From NCBI GenBank assembly GCA_907164885.2, contig OU015500.1, positions 53,772,783 to 53,836,782 of the forward strand: a DNA stretch of 64,000 nt. Reading direction: 5' to 3'. Below the pieces are notes generated by a model. That model was not told the origin of the DNA and ran no database searches. It worked only from the letters and a program-made list of their open reading frames with translations. The DNA comes from Dolomedes plantarius (taxonomy: Eukaryota > Arthropoda > Arachnida > Araneae > Dolomedidae). Each line of letters begins with the position of its first letter. Within the stretch, counting starts at the first letter, position 1. The translations under genes and the position numbers were made by a program. Positions 13,031 to 24,630 of this stretch are shown here, in pieces.

Positions 13031-13796
13031 TTATATAAATATCACTACTTTTGCATAAATTTTAACTGCCTAAGGTAAAAATCCAAATAAAAAATAAATG
13101 CATACTGTGAATCTGAAATTTCTCTTTATAGCATTTGTATATTTAATCTGCTTACCGATGAAACGCTAACGTTATGCTTTTAGCTCTAAATCTAAATCTG
13201 TTTTCTATTCAAAAGAATGCAACAATGTTTTCAGTGCAAGAATGAACGATAATTTTATTTGGAAATAGAAGAACTCCATAAAAAATTCAATTAGTTCCTA
13301 TTTTTTCAATGCTATAGATAATTTGTTATATAAAAACGCTTTTTCCATGGATATGTTTCTTATTTAATCTTCTTATCGTAACAATGCATTTAATTGTACC
13401 AGAAAAAAATGGTATGCTCTACTTTAAGGGCTTTGTTTTATAATATAAAGGCTGGTTTGAAGATTTAAACTTCTTTATATAATAGTTAGCATGTCAACTA
13501 AACGAAAAAAGTGTATGAATTTATGTTTCCAGGTTATTTCTACTGGCATTTTGCCCTGTGGACCAAACCATATAGTATTTTTAAATCGTTGTTATTTTTT
13601 TCTTAGTTTTAGCAAGTTGAGACAAAGAATAACATGAAGTAATCCCCTACCCAGGTTGTATTTACTAGCTTTTTACTCTGTGGGCAAAACATTGCAAAAA
13701 TTATATATTTTTCCGCTGCTATCTATGGACACGCGTAATAATTAAATAATGAATTTCCCAATAATATATTTTAAAAAAAATGTTTGGAATATTTAA
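13031..13796. other. No gene seen
   Basis: AT-rich sequence between two mobile elements, with no supportable gene. It ends in the TTAA (13793-13796) that flanks the next element. Confidence 0.5.
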
Positions 13797-14566
13797 GGGA
13801 ACAAGGGACCTTTAATTTTGTTCTTTAATTTTCAGTATTTTACACTATATACCGCATGAGTATAATTAATATTCTTTTCTACTACATTGAAAATACTTAG
13901 TTTGGTTTGGTTTGGTTTGGAGCACTACGGTCAACTTTTTACTATACGAGGGCTAATAGGGCTAATTAGACCGGGACCTACAGTATGAAAATACTGAGAA
14001 TTCACAAATAAGTATTTTGTGGAGGAATCAGACCTGTTTATCAACAAAAATTTCAAAATTGCTAGAATGTTTCAAAAGGTTCCATGCGTATTCATTTTCT
14101 TCTGATATTTTCCAAATTTCTCAGAATTGATAAATGAAGTGTTTGTTACAAAAGTGTGCGTAATTATATGAAATCACACATTTTTTTCGAGTTTATAGAC
14201 CATTAAGTCAAGTAAAAACATAAAAAAATAACAGACAGAATAGAAAATAAAATATTTAAGACTTTAGATTCCTACCAAAATAAAAAAATAAATGCACATT
14301 TATATTTATATACACATGATAAACTTATAATACAAAAAAATTAAAGAGTTTAATTAATATAGATTGCGCATAGAGTAGTTTGAAAAACATTAGCATTTTT
14401 GAAAAAATTTTTTGAAAAAAACACTCATTATTCTGCAAAAAATTCGTTATTTTGAATTCTAGGGATTTTCAATGTAGTAAAAAAAGGAAATTAATTATTC
14501 TCATTTTGTATATAGGGTTAAAAAATTGAAAACTAAAAAATTCGACTTTGAAGGTCCCTTGTCCCC
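13797..14566. mobile_element. Kolobok-like MITE
   Basis: Flanked by TTAA on both sides (13793-13796 and 14567-14570). Tips are GGGAACAAGGGACCTTTAA on the left and, reverse-complemented, GGGGACAAGGGACCTTCAA on the right. Its interior aligns with the element at 33408-34773, for example in the ATGAGTATAATTAATATTCT block and the GACCTGTTTATCA or AACCTGTTTATCA block. No transposase is encoded. The TTAA target and G-rich tips match Kolobok superfamily habit; piggyBac is an alternative, but its CCCT-type ends are absent. Confidence 0.75.
13898..13995 (-). mobile_element. Short retroposon fragment with 10-bp target duplication
   Basis: Inside the Kolobok-like MITE, the 10-mer TGAAAATACT occurs at 13888-13897 and again at 13986-13995. 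Between the copies lies about 88 bases starting with four TTTGG-type repeats, that is, a (CCAAA)n tail read on the minus strand. The sister element at 33408 lacks this insert. This fits insertion of a short 3' piece of a SINE or LINE by target-primed reverse transcription. Confidence 0.6.
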
Positions 14567-15659
14567 TTAAAAATATACTGGGGAATTGAAGAAGGGTAGA
14601 AGACATACAAAATTTACTTTTACTTAAAAAAAAGAAAGAAAAAACTATAAATAGACCAAAATGCCCGTATAAATTTTGCCATCAGAGGGGTGTTCCATCA
14701 CACAAGCATAATAATAAAATATTAAAGTAATAAATTGGCCATCTCGTAGGCAAAAGAAATAAATTGTGTGAGTGAAAAAACTTAGTTCGTTAACATGAAT
14801 TAATTACATTACATTAGTGCTCCTCTTTAATAGAAAGAAGCCTTAACAGTGCGTACACTTGGAGTTTATATTATTAATTTAAAAATAATAGTACCTACCT
14901 GTGTACAAAAACATATCGATTATAAACGATTCAATTCAATTAATTATATTATGTTCCTGCTCCGTTTTATTATAAGAAGTCCTAGCAACAGCTATAATTA
15001 CGAATTATCAAAATAATAGTGAATATTTATGAAATAAAATTCATCCTTTATAAATAATTTAATGTCAGGTATCAGCATTATGTCACTGCTCCTCTTCAAA
15101 ATAAAATGTCCTAGAAGCAAAGACAATTAAAGCTCATATTATGAAATTACAAACTAATAGTACATATGTATATACAATAATACATTAATTTTAAACGTTT
15201 TATTATCAATTAACTACGTTATGCTACTGCTTCACTTTAATATAAAAGTCCCATAATATGCGTACTTAAAACTTGTATTATGAATTTACGAAATAATATG
15301 GCATATGTATGCACAAAAGTATATCCATTATAATGATTTATTATCAATTAATAACATTGTTACTGTTCCGTTTTAATATAAATGTTTCAGTAACAAGGGC
15401 ACTTAAAGCTAGTATTATGCATTTACAAGATAATAATGCAGTAGTTGGTACCCGGCAAAACATGACGACTGAAAAGTAAATAAATGTACTAATACACAAA
15501 TTGTACTCAACACATCGTTGCAAAATGTTGAAAATCATAACATTAAGAATGGAGAAATACGCTTTAAAAACTGCTATTGAATCCAATAAAAAAGAAATAT
15601 GGTTACTCAACAGCACGAAATATACAATTTCTACCAGGTTTAATTCTATATCTCACAAA

Positions 15660-15890
15660 CATAATTAAAAAATAAAAATGGCACAGAGAGAGTTAGAGAG
15701 ATTCCTCGGAATAAACAAATTAACGTGTTTATGCGGCCTCATGCTTAGTAAGTATTTAAAGCCAAATTTAAACATGTCACTGAGCACGCGCAGAAACAAA
15801 GTAATGTGTTTATGTAGCCTCGTGCTTAGTGAGTATCCGAAGCCAGATTTAAACATTTCATTGAGCATGCGCAGAAAGAATTTTTTTTGA
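15660..15890. repeat. 81-bp tandem duplication in the satellite interruption
   Basis: Two head-to-tail copies of an 81-base unit (GTGTTTATG starts at about 15725 and 15806), each containing GCCTC.TGCTTAGT, AAGCCA.ATTTAAACAT and CACTGAGCA or CATTGAGCA, then CGCGCAGAAA or TGCGCAGAAA. Because 81 is a multiple of three, the block stays open on both strands (15678-15890 plus, 15665-15868 minus), giving two-repeat peptides. Neither resembles a known family, so I treat this as repeat structure, not a gene. Confidence 0.7.
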
Positions 15891-17424
15891 ATTGTAAATT
15901 ATCGCTATTTAATAGAGTTTACGGTTACAAAAAACAAATTTAACACATCTATAGAATAAAATTTTCCGTTTAAGACCAAAATGAAATAAACCGATGCAGT
16001 AGTTTTCTCTCGAGGACTGGCCAAAGAATCGACTGAGCAACTTAAATATATAGATATGCTTTTAAGAAAATATATTAGTTATAAACGATTTATTACCAAT
16101 TAATTGCTTTATGTTACAGCCACTTTGATATAAAAGTCCCAGTAACAAGGACAGTCAAAGGTAGTATTATGGGTTTAGAGAATAATAGTGCCTAAGTATG
16201 AACAATTACATATGCCGTATAAACGATTTATTATCCATTTTTTTAATTATGTTACTGCTCCTCTTTAACATAAAAGCCCATAAAGCAAATACTCTTAAAG
16301 CTAATATTATGAGTTTACAGAAGTATGCATAAGCACGAACAAAAATATTTATCCAATATATTTGTATGTAATAAATCATACAAAATAATTTGGCCATATT
16401 GCAGGCAGAAGAGATAAATTATGTGATTAGTTAAGTGCGAAAACTTAAACAAATTAATTACCTTATGTTAAACTCCGCTAAATTATAAAAACTCCAGGAA
16501 AAGGACACTAAAAGGTAGTATTATGAATTTACAAAGTAATGGTCCATGTGTATGTACAAAATATATCCCTTATAAACGATTTACTATCAATTAAATATAT
16601 TATGTTACTGTCACTTTAATATAAAAGTCCAAGCAACAAGAGCACTTAAATGCTACTATTATGACAATACAGAATATTAGTGCATAAAGCGAACAAATTA
16701 TCAAAAATTTACTACGAATTAATTACACTGTGTTCTACTGCGCTTTAATATAAAATTTAAAAAATAAAGAAAATTTTAATGTAGTATTATGAATTAACAA
16801 AATAATAGTTCATATGTGTACAATAATATATCCCTTATATTCAATTTATTATCAATTAATTACAATATGTTACAGCCACTTTAATATAAAAGTCCAAGTA
16901 ATAAGGACACTTAAAGCTACTATTATGAGATTACGGAATAATAGTTCATATTTATGTACAAAAATATGTCCCTTATAAACGATTTATTAACAATCAATTA
17001 CAGTATCTTATTGCCATTTTAATATTAAAGTCCAAGCAACAAGGACACTTAAAGCTGCTGTTATGAATTTACAGAAAATTAGTGCATAAGTGTGAACAAA
17101 AATATATCCTTTACAAGCGATTTACTATGAATTAATTACAGTGTGTAACTTTTCCCCTTTAATATAGAAGTCATAAAATCAAGTACACTTTTATCTAGTA
17201 TTTGAAAGTCACATAATAATAGTTCATATGTGTGTATAAAAATATATCCCTTATAAACGATATATTATCAGTTAATTACATTATGTTCCTGCCATTTTAA
17301 TATTAAAATCCAAGCAACAAGGACACTTAAAACTGCTGTTATGAATTTACAGAAAAATAGTGTATAAGGGTGAACAAAAATATATCCTTTATAAGGGATT
17401 TACTATGAATTAATTACACTGTGT

Positions 17425-17976
17425 AACTACTGCCCTAATTTCAAAGTCATAAAACCAAGGACATTTTTATCTGGTATTAGGAATTCACAAAATAATAGTT
17501 TATATGCGTATGCAAAAATATAACCCTTATAACCGATTTATTATGAATCAAATACGTTATGTTACTGCTAATTTAATATTAATGTCCAAGGAACAAGGAC
17601 ACTTAAAGATGCTGCTATGAGTTTACAGAAAAAGAGTGCATAAGTGCGAGCAAAAATATATCCCTTACAAGCGATTTACTATGAATTAATTACACTGTGT
17701 AACTACTGCCCTAATTTCAAAGTCATAAAACCAAGGACATTTTTATCTGGTATTAGGAATTCACAAAATAATAGTTTATATGCGTATGCAAAAATATAAC
17801 CCTTATAACCGATTTATTATGAATCAAATACGTTATGTTACTGCTAATTTAATATTAATGTCCAAGCAACAAGGACACTTAAAGATGCTGCTATGAGTTT
17901 ACAGAAAAAGAGTGCATAAGTGCGAGCAAAAATATATCCCTTACAAGCGATTTACTATGAATTAATTACACTGTGT
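17425..17976. repeat. Near-identical 276-bp satellite dimers
   Basis: The stretches 17425-17700 and 17701-17976 differ, as far as I can see by eye, at one base (AAGGAACAAGG against AAGCAACAAGG). Neighbouring dimers are clearly more diverged. This indicates a very recent local duplication, or an assembly duplication. Confidence 0.85.
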
Positions 17977-18089
17977 AACTACTGCCCTTTAATATAAAAG
18001 TCATAACATCACGGACATTTTTATCTAGTATTAGGAATTTACAAAATAATAGTTCATATGTGTGTACGAAAATATATCCCTTTTAAAAG

Positions 18090-19080
18090 ATTTATCATCA
18101 ATATATCAATATAAATAACATTTTATCAATATAAATGTATATAACATTATAACAATATATCAATATATATAACAATATCTTTCTTGTGGATGTAGAAAAA
18201 TATATCCATTTCCTTCAGAAATACTTAACGCGGATGTGCCCAATGTTGCTTAAAATATCTATCCAACACACGAATTCTCGATTCAGTTTTGTTTAAATAC
18301 ATAACAAATTTCCTCCGAAAAAAAAGCGGAAAAGCCCGCTCTTCAGTCTGTTATTCTAGATTTCCCTACGCGTTCATCATTTAAGAAGGAAAATAGAATA
18401 AAAATGTTCTAAAAATTGAATAACGTTTTATTTATTTCACATGGCATAAACATATCTCTCTTTAAGCGTTTTATTTCTTTAATTCCGAAAACAAACACGT
18501 TTTTTGGAATAAAATATAGTTTGAGAAATTGAATTTTCTCTGCTTAACTTACTTAAACAAGTATGATGTAATTCGATTTTCGAAGTTACTTTAAAATTAA
18601 GTCAAAGAAACGACGTAGCTTATTCGGTGATAAAGTATACTTTTATTAGATTTATTCCCAAATTGTTTGATCGTGTATATTTAGTTTATCCAAAAAAATT
18701 GGAAAATACATGGCTTGTTAGCTGCTATCTTTTGCTAAGAGAAAATAACGTAGTATATTTTTGTTTGATATACGCATGTTCAGACATAACTTTATTTAAA
18801 TTGGAGAATGGCTTATTTGATATTTTTAAAATGATATGTTTTAATATAATAACAGAAATATTAAGTTTTTGACTTCTATTTCATATCTATTTTTTTTTGT
18901 GAATTCATATTAAAGATAAGAAATAATTCATATTATGTTTGAAGGATAAAAGTTTTTTTGATTATAATAGTTATAATATTTAACTACACGGGAATTAATT
19001 TTTTGTTAAATTTGATTTTTGAAAATACTAATTTTTTTTAAACGAATAAACTAACACCTGTCTTATTTCTTAAATTTCAT
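18090..19080. other. No gene seen
   Basis: AT-rich sequence right of the satellite. It includes ATATCAATATA-type short repeats at about 18095-18175 and a small TA tract at about 19097-19121. The 81-codon frame at 18627-18872 is hydrophobic and AT-driven and resembles no family. Confidence 0.5.
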
Positions 19081-19087
19081 TGAATAT

Positions 19088-19120
<33 letters not shown>

Positions 19121-19269
19121 ATATAACCTGTCAAATAGATATCGATAATTATTCAATAAAACATAAAATATTGGTTTAATCTTCCAAAATTATGCTGTTG
19201 CCTACAAAATAGGCTCCATTTGATGAAATGGACTTATGCCAACGAATAATCCAGTCCTTGAAACTCTTC

Positions 19270-20130
19270 TTATACGCTACTTATCGGTTTGGCTTTAAAC
19301 CCCTTCAGCGAAATTTGTTTTATGTCTTCAATGGACTCAAAACGCATTATTTGAGTTTGAGAACAGGAAAAAGTCAGCTGGGGGTCATATCTGGCGAATA
19401 TGGTACGTGCTTGAGCGACGACATTCGTTGAGTTTTTGGTCAAAAAAATTGTGTACAAATATTAATGTATGAGCCGGCGCGTTATCATGCTGCAGAATCC
19501 AATAAGTGTTCTTCGACAACTCAGGCCTTTTCCGTCGAACATTCTCCCTCAGACGAGTCATAGCGTCCAAATAATATTGTTTCTCGATTGATTGTCCCTC
19601 TGGAAGGAGTTCCGAGGGGACAACACCACGATTGTCGAAGATAGCAGTCAACATGGTATTCGAACGACATTGGCGAAGTTTTTTTCGGTTTCGGCTAGTT
19701 GTCGAAGGAACATTCCAAAGCTTGTTAGCTGTTTTGAGTTTGCATGTCAAACTGATAAACCCACGCTTCGTCACGAGTTAGGATACGTTTCAAGAATGTA
19801 GGGTCCGAAATGGCGTGTTCAAGGGTGTCTTCCGCAACCCATTTGCTGTGCTCTTTTTGCAGAAAATTCAGCTCCTTCAGAACAAGCTGTGCTGTGACTT
19901 GTCTCAGAGCAAAATCCTCAATTAAAATATTGCGAACGGATTCATGAGACATGTCCAGATCCAGAGCCACCTCTTTAAAGCTTAAATGATAATTTTCTAT
20001 CACTATTTCCTTCATTTTGGGGATATTTTCGTCAGTCAATGACGTTGAAGGTCAACCAGCATGAGACACATTTTAAACAACTTCTCTTCCTTCTGTGAAT
20101 GCTTTGTACCACCTGTATGCTCATATTTTT
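19270..20130 (-). pseudogene. mariner transposase, broken
   Basis: Read from about 20130 down. A decayed helix-turn-helix entry (AFTEGREVV, then a stop) precedes PSTSLTDENI, SFKEVALDLDMSHESVRNIL, then the first catalytic Asp in TRDEAWVYQFD, the second in HDNAPAHT, and the region of the third near PPADFFLF in a shifted frame. The order and spacing are those of a mariner DDD transposase of about 345 residues. At least one frameshift (around 19725-19774) and several stops separate the open pieces 19725-20039, 19385-19774 and 19270-19458. Terminal repeats could not be fixed with confidence. Confidence 0.85.
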
Positions 20131-20434
20131 GAAAAAGCTGGCTCACCTACAGGCCTTCTCCAACGATTTCAATGATATAGCACAAGAAATTTAGATGGCA
20201 ATACAAAATTTAAGCAAACTCTTTGTTCGAAATTTTTATTCATTTTAAAAATAGCAAAACATACTTGAGTACCACTTAAAAAAAACAGAAGACAAAAAAA
20301 TTGTTGCCAAAACTCTAGGCAACAATTAGTTAAACTGACCCCATCTAACGGAAAGTTTTCTTTTCAATTCATTTTACGTAAGTTTTATGAATGAATCATT
20401 CTGGGTATTTATTTGATAGAATATTTATATACAC

Positions 20435-21640
20435 ACTGGCCAATGGATTAGAAACCTATGCGAGTTTCTAGAAATACTCGTTAGTGGCGTGCGTATTCCA
20501 AAGCTGTTTATGACGTGTGTGAAACGTCAGGAGTATGCTAGTATAAGTAAGGTGTGTGGCTGCATTTCACGATAAACACAGTAGAATGGGAAACGCGACA
20601 GATCTTTCACCATTTGAAATCGGGCTTATTGTTGGGGCTCGTTTAGCAGAAGCAAAGATTGTGAAGACAGCAGAACTCACTGGGTTCTAAAAGGCAGCCA
20701 TTTTGAAGGTGTTCAACAGTTGGGAGCAGAACCCACAGTCCTTGTCCAAAAGACATAACTATGGTTCGAACGCAATCAACAAAGTCCGTGGTCGACGTCG
20801 TCTCCGACAGATTGTACGGCAGACAAGGGACTCTACTGTACTTCAACTGACAGAAATTTTCAACCAAGGTTCATCCCAACCATTCTCGGTGCTCACCAAG
20901 CGCAGACAATTGCAGGGGATGGGATTACATAGTTGGATATCTGTGAAGGAATCTATCATCTCTGCACAGAATGCCAAAATACGTTTGCAGTGGTGTCTGG
21001 AAAGACAAAACTGGACAAAAGAGGAATGGAAAAAGGTAAGCGAGATAGAAAAGGTGTGGCCAGATGAATCACGCTATTTTGACGAGAACCCCATGAAGCC
21101 AGGAACACATCTTGCCTTGTTCGCAGTGTGCAAGAGTCTGGTGGGAGTATCATGGTGTAGGGCATGTTCAGCAGGTATGGAAGTGGTCCCCTGGGGCTCG
21201 TTGATGGTAAACACACAGCCATGCAATACCTGGACATACTGGCAGATCAAGTGAATCCTGCAATGTTACATTTTTACTCCGCAGGTGAGGGATACTTCAT
21301 GGACGATAATGCAACTTTACATCGTGCAAAAATAATTTGATATTGGTTCACTGAGCATCAATTAGTCTTCCAACTGCTTCTCTGGCCGCTGCAAAGCCCG
21401 AATCTTAATCCAATAGAAACTATTTGGGAGATGTTGGAATGGCGCATCCGACAGCCTCCTCTTCCATCCAATTTACAGGATCTTAAGCTTTGTGTCACAA
21501 ATGCACGGTATTCGCTGGAAGTAAATGCACTCCAGAAGCTTGTAGAATCGATGCCTTCATGAATACGGGCTGTTATCCGTGCAAAAGGATGTTCCATAAA
21601 ATATTAATCCTAGGTTTCTAATTCTTTGACCAAAAGTCAA
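20435..21640 (+). mobile_element. Tc1-like transposon, decayed
   Basis: Imperfect terminal inverted repeats: the left end contains GGATTAGAAACCTA (about 20446-20459) and the right end its counterpart TAGGTTTCTAATTCTTTGAC (about 21612-21631). The length of about 1.2 kb fits Tc1. It contains the transposase pseudogene 20586-21607. The left edge lies in TATATACACAC, compatible with a TA target. Confidence 0.75.
20586..21607 (+). pseudogene. Tc1-like transposase, broken
   Basis: Starts at an ATG at 20586 (MGNATDLSPFEIG, an N-terminal helix-turn-helix type start), hits an early stop near 20690, and continues as an open frame from 20703. Recognisable parts are RGRRRLRQIV, AQNAKIRLQWCLERQNWT, WPDESRYF (first catalytic Asp), MDDNATLHRAK (second) and SPNLNPIETIWE (Glu), ending VIRAKGCSIKY. 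A stop interrupts between the second Asp and the Glu. Counting the stop as a residue, 36 positions separate the second Asp from the Glu. Multiple stops and frameshifts make it dead. Confidence 0.85.
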
Positions 21641-22246
21641 AAAGAGATAAGGTTACAATAAAACCAATGTGATACTTAGTAATTTAAAGTATATTTCTGA
21701 AAATTACAAGAAAATTCAAAGTTAGATAACTTATTGATCTAATTATTACTGAACTACATTGGTTGGAAAAAAACTGTTAATTTTTTTTCTCGAAGAGAAT
21801 AATACCCCTCCCTTGAAACCAAATTACGTCAAATTACGTAGCGCTTTATCAAATGCAGCCCGTCTGAGTGGGATACCCTCTGCTCTCTTTCACTGTATGC
21901 TTCACCTTCACTCTCGTCTAAGACGTTTAAAGGTTCTTTCAAATCCATTTCAACAATATACTGATGGTCTAAAACCTTACACTGTACTGTACGAACAACT
22001 TACACTCTACTGTACTGTTCTAAGAAGCGTTCCGCTCTCTTATCACCCATTGCGGCCCGAGATTTGGTAATGTTTAGACAGACCTTATAAAATAAACTGT
22101 GAAATCATCCGAAATATTCAATATTTATGTAATCACGTATTATTATGTAATTTAAGTATATTTTAAGAATGATTTCGTTTAATCTTAAAAATTCGTTAAT
22201 CCAAAAAGGGTCTGGTCCCAATCCTTTCGGATTATCGAGACTCTAC

Positions 22247-22250
<4 letters not shown>
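21641..22250. other. No gene seen
   Basis: Sequence between the Tc1 fossil and a TA microsatellite. A 103-codon frame at 21759-22070 contains a CTGTACTG-rich stretch and has no recognisable homology. Confidence 0.5.
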
Positions 22251-22328
<78 letters not shown>

Positions 22329-22366
22329 TGTGCATGTAGTCATATGCATACATTCATTTTGTATTG

Positions 22367-22410
<44 letters not shown>
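22251..22410. repeat. (TA)n / (TG)n / (TA)n microsatellites
   Basis: TA at about 22251-22296, TG at 22297-22335 with interruptions, and TA again at about 22372-22410. The last tract is the insertion site of the Ty3/gypsy element. Confidence 0.95.
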
Positions 22411-22414
<4 letters not shown>

Positions 22415-22877
22415 ACGAATTTTGCGAGTCTATGGTAATCTCGCCAAATATGAGAGTTATCGCCAAATTGGCGATGGATTTGGAGACTTATTTTGGTCAC
22501 CAAATGGTCCCAAACCTTCTAGGCCTTTTTGGAACCTTTTAGGCCTTTGTTGACTTTTCCAGTGATTTCTAGCTGGCAGCCGATAAGGGGCGCTTTGGAA
22601 GTGTATAAATATACCTGAGATTGACATTGAATATCAGTGAGTGTGCTCTTCTGTTGCGTATTGAATGTATGAAAGTGCGTTAGGCGTATATTGTATTGAA
22701 GACTCTGTTATCCTGACTTGTGTCATTAGACTTTTCTGTTGTATAGTAGACAATTGCTACGTGTTTTCTGTTAGTAATTGTGTATGCACCTAAAGAATTT
22801 AGAGAATGAAAAAAATATTTTGTGTGCACTATGTGAAGAGAATTTATTCAATCCCATCAAACCCAGAAAACGGAACA
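22411..22877 (+). repeat. 5' LTR of the Ty3/gypsy element
   Basis: 467 bases, TG...CA ends. It carries a TATAAATA box (about 22604) inside a run shared with the 3' LTR, so the promoter is probably here. It differs from the 3' LTR by point changes and by a short missing piece near 22500, where the 3' LTR has about 20 extra bases (near 25415-25440). Confidence 0.93.
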
Positions 22878-22878
22878 T

Positions 22879-22895
22879 TTTGGTGTCAGTGGTGT
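22879..22895 (+). promoter_or_regulatory. Primer binding site (PBS)
   Basis: TTGGTGTCAGTGGTGTAG begins two bases after the LTR end. TGG-initial sequence just inside the 5' LTR is the usual tRNA 3'-end complement that primes minus-strand synthesis. I did not assign the tRNA. Confidence 0.75.
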
Positions 22896-22923
22896 AGGGA
22901 TTGAATGCTTTTTACAAGATCAA

Positions 22924-24441
22924 TGGCTGATAAAACTAATACAGCTCAAGATTTGGAATCTAAATTCCAGCAGCTTACTGCTGCGATGACTAAAATGTCT
23001 GCAGGTCAAGAAGAGATAAAGAAAAAATGAAAGAAATGTCTGAAAGTCAAGAAGAGATAAAGAAAAAATGAAAGAAATGTCTGAAGGTCAAGAAGAGATA
23101 AAGATGGAAGTGTCGGCAATTCAAGAAGAGATGAAAGCCATTAAAGAGGAGATAAAGAAAGAAATGTCTCCAAGTCAAGAACAGATGAAACCATTCAATC
23201 GGAGATAAAGAAGGAAATATCGTCAGAGATATCTGCAGGTCAAGAAGAGATAAAGAAGGAAATGTCGGCTGGTCGGGAAGAATTAAAGTGTGAAATTATA
23301 ACTAACGTGAATGAAAGAGTGGCAAAAATGGAAGACAAATTTGAAAAAAAATTCCAGAATGTGGGACACAAATTTAATATATTTGAAGCAAATATTGGCG
23401 TTATAAAAGAAAATTTAGAAGAAAAATTTGATAAAAATTATAACAAATTTTGAAAGTATGGAGGAAAATTTTGATAAAGTTAACAACAAATTTGAAAATT
23501 TGGAGGAGAAATTTGGCAACAAATTGGAAACTATGGAAGAAAATTTTGGCAACAAATTTGAAACTATGGAGGGAAAATTTACCGACGTTTCAAGAAAAGT
23601 ACAGACTTTCGAACAGAAATTTTCAAATACTTATGTTACTGAAGATTCTAACTGTATATCTGTCACCTCCCGGCTACCCATTAAGCTGTCAACCTATGAT
23701 GGAAAATCTTGGCAAGTTTACAAAATCCTATTCTTGATGGTGGCGGACGCCAACGGATGGGACTCTGTAACAAAAACGTGTCAATTGGCTACATCTCTGC
23801 TAGCCAAAGAGACGGATATTTTCCTGACGATCCCAAAAGTGCAGCGATTATACTTTGGCGCAATTTCAAGTTCTTTGAAGTTACGCTTTGACGAGAAGTG
23901 TTTGAAGGACTGTAGCGGACTCCAGATTGAATCTCGCCGACAGAAGCCAAATGAATCGCTAAAAGAACTTGCGTCAGACGTCGAAAGGCTGTCCCATCTC
24001 ACCTGGTCAGACTTCCCTGCAGAACGACAGAAAAATCTTGCTTTAGATTATTTTATCAATGCAGTTCGCGACTCTTCAATACAGAGGGAACTTCGAGTGG
24101 CGGATGTTAAAGATCTGAAGTCCGTCTTAGTCTATGCAATAAAGTTTGAAGCAGCCCAACAGGCTTCACGAAAAGCTCGCTATTGTATTACGGTTTCCAA
24201 CGTTACCGAATCTTTCGAACATTCAATTGAATATTTGATGGAAAGAATAGACGAGTTGATAAAACAGGTCAGTGCTTTAAGATCAGTTAAAGCTGACAGA
24301 CGACAAGTCGTAAAATGCGGGAGTTGCGGCGATGAAGGCAACACCCGAAGAAATTGCCCAGTGCGCCAGGACTCGGGAGCGAAGAACACTCCTAAGAAAC
24401 AAGGGAATGCAGACGCCCTATCAAGAAAACCCCATTCCTGA
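22924..24441 (+). pseudogene. gag with coiled-coil repeats, fused to the RNase H tail
   Basis: An ATG at 22924 opens MADKTNTAQDLESKF and stops after about 35 codons. The same frame reopens as 23428-24441 (337 codons), so stops and at least one indel split the gene. The N-terminal part is a run of repeated coiled-coil units (SAGQEEIKK-like at DNA level 22990-23270, then EENFGNKFETME-like). A capsid-like domain follows (about residues 72-245 of the long frame: STYDGKSWQVYKILF, LKELASDVERLSHL, DYFINAVRDS). A zinc knuckle is degenerate: C-x2-C-x4-N-x4-C, with Asn for His. It then jumps directly to GNADALSRKP, the usual end of Ty3 RNase H. Confidence 0.82.
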
Positions 24442-24630
24442 AGCTTCCATTAATGTTCCAGAGTGGAGAATATATTTGATGTTATAAATCCCGTAGCAAG
24501 ACGAACTACAGCTTCTACGTCAACAGAGTCAGATCCAAGAAGGTATGCCGAAGTTCGAAAAGATTAGCTGGAAGATCCTGAACAAAGGCGAATAGCTGTT
24601 CACGAAACTACTGACTATACACCATCCCAG

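Larger units (their letters stand above)
14735..18085. repeat. Satellite array, about 138-bp monomers
   Basis: Roughly 20 head-to-tail monomers with the recurring order CCTTATAAACGATTTATTA, CAATTAATTAC, TTATGTTACTGC, TTTAATATAAAAGTCC, AAGGACACTTAAAGCT, TATTATGAATTTACA, AATAATAGT. Anchors recur about every 138-140 bases. In the right half, alternate monomers are more alike, giving a 276-278 base dimer (TGTAACT anchors near 17147, 17425, 17701, 17977). A non-satellite block at about 15640-16080 interrupts the array. Monomers hold no ORF. Such arrays change copy number by unequal exchange. Confidence 0.93.

Noticed and set aside
13797..14566. piggyBac origin for the TTAA-flanked MITEs
   Set aside because: piggyBac ends start with CCC-type tips; here the tips are G-rich and resemble the Kolobok-like element in the same window.
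14735..18085. CRISPR-like regular repeats
   Set aside because: Monomers are contiguous, about 138 bases, and similar along their whole length, with no unique spacers. It is a satellite in a eukaryotic sequence.
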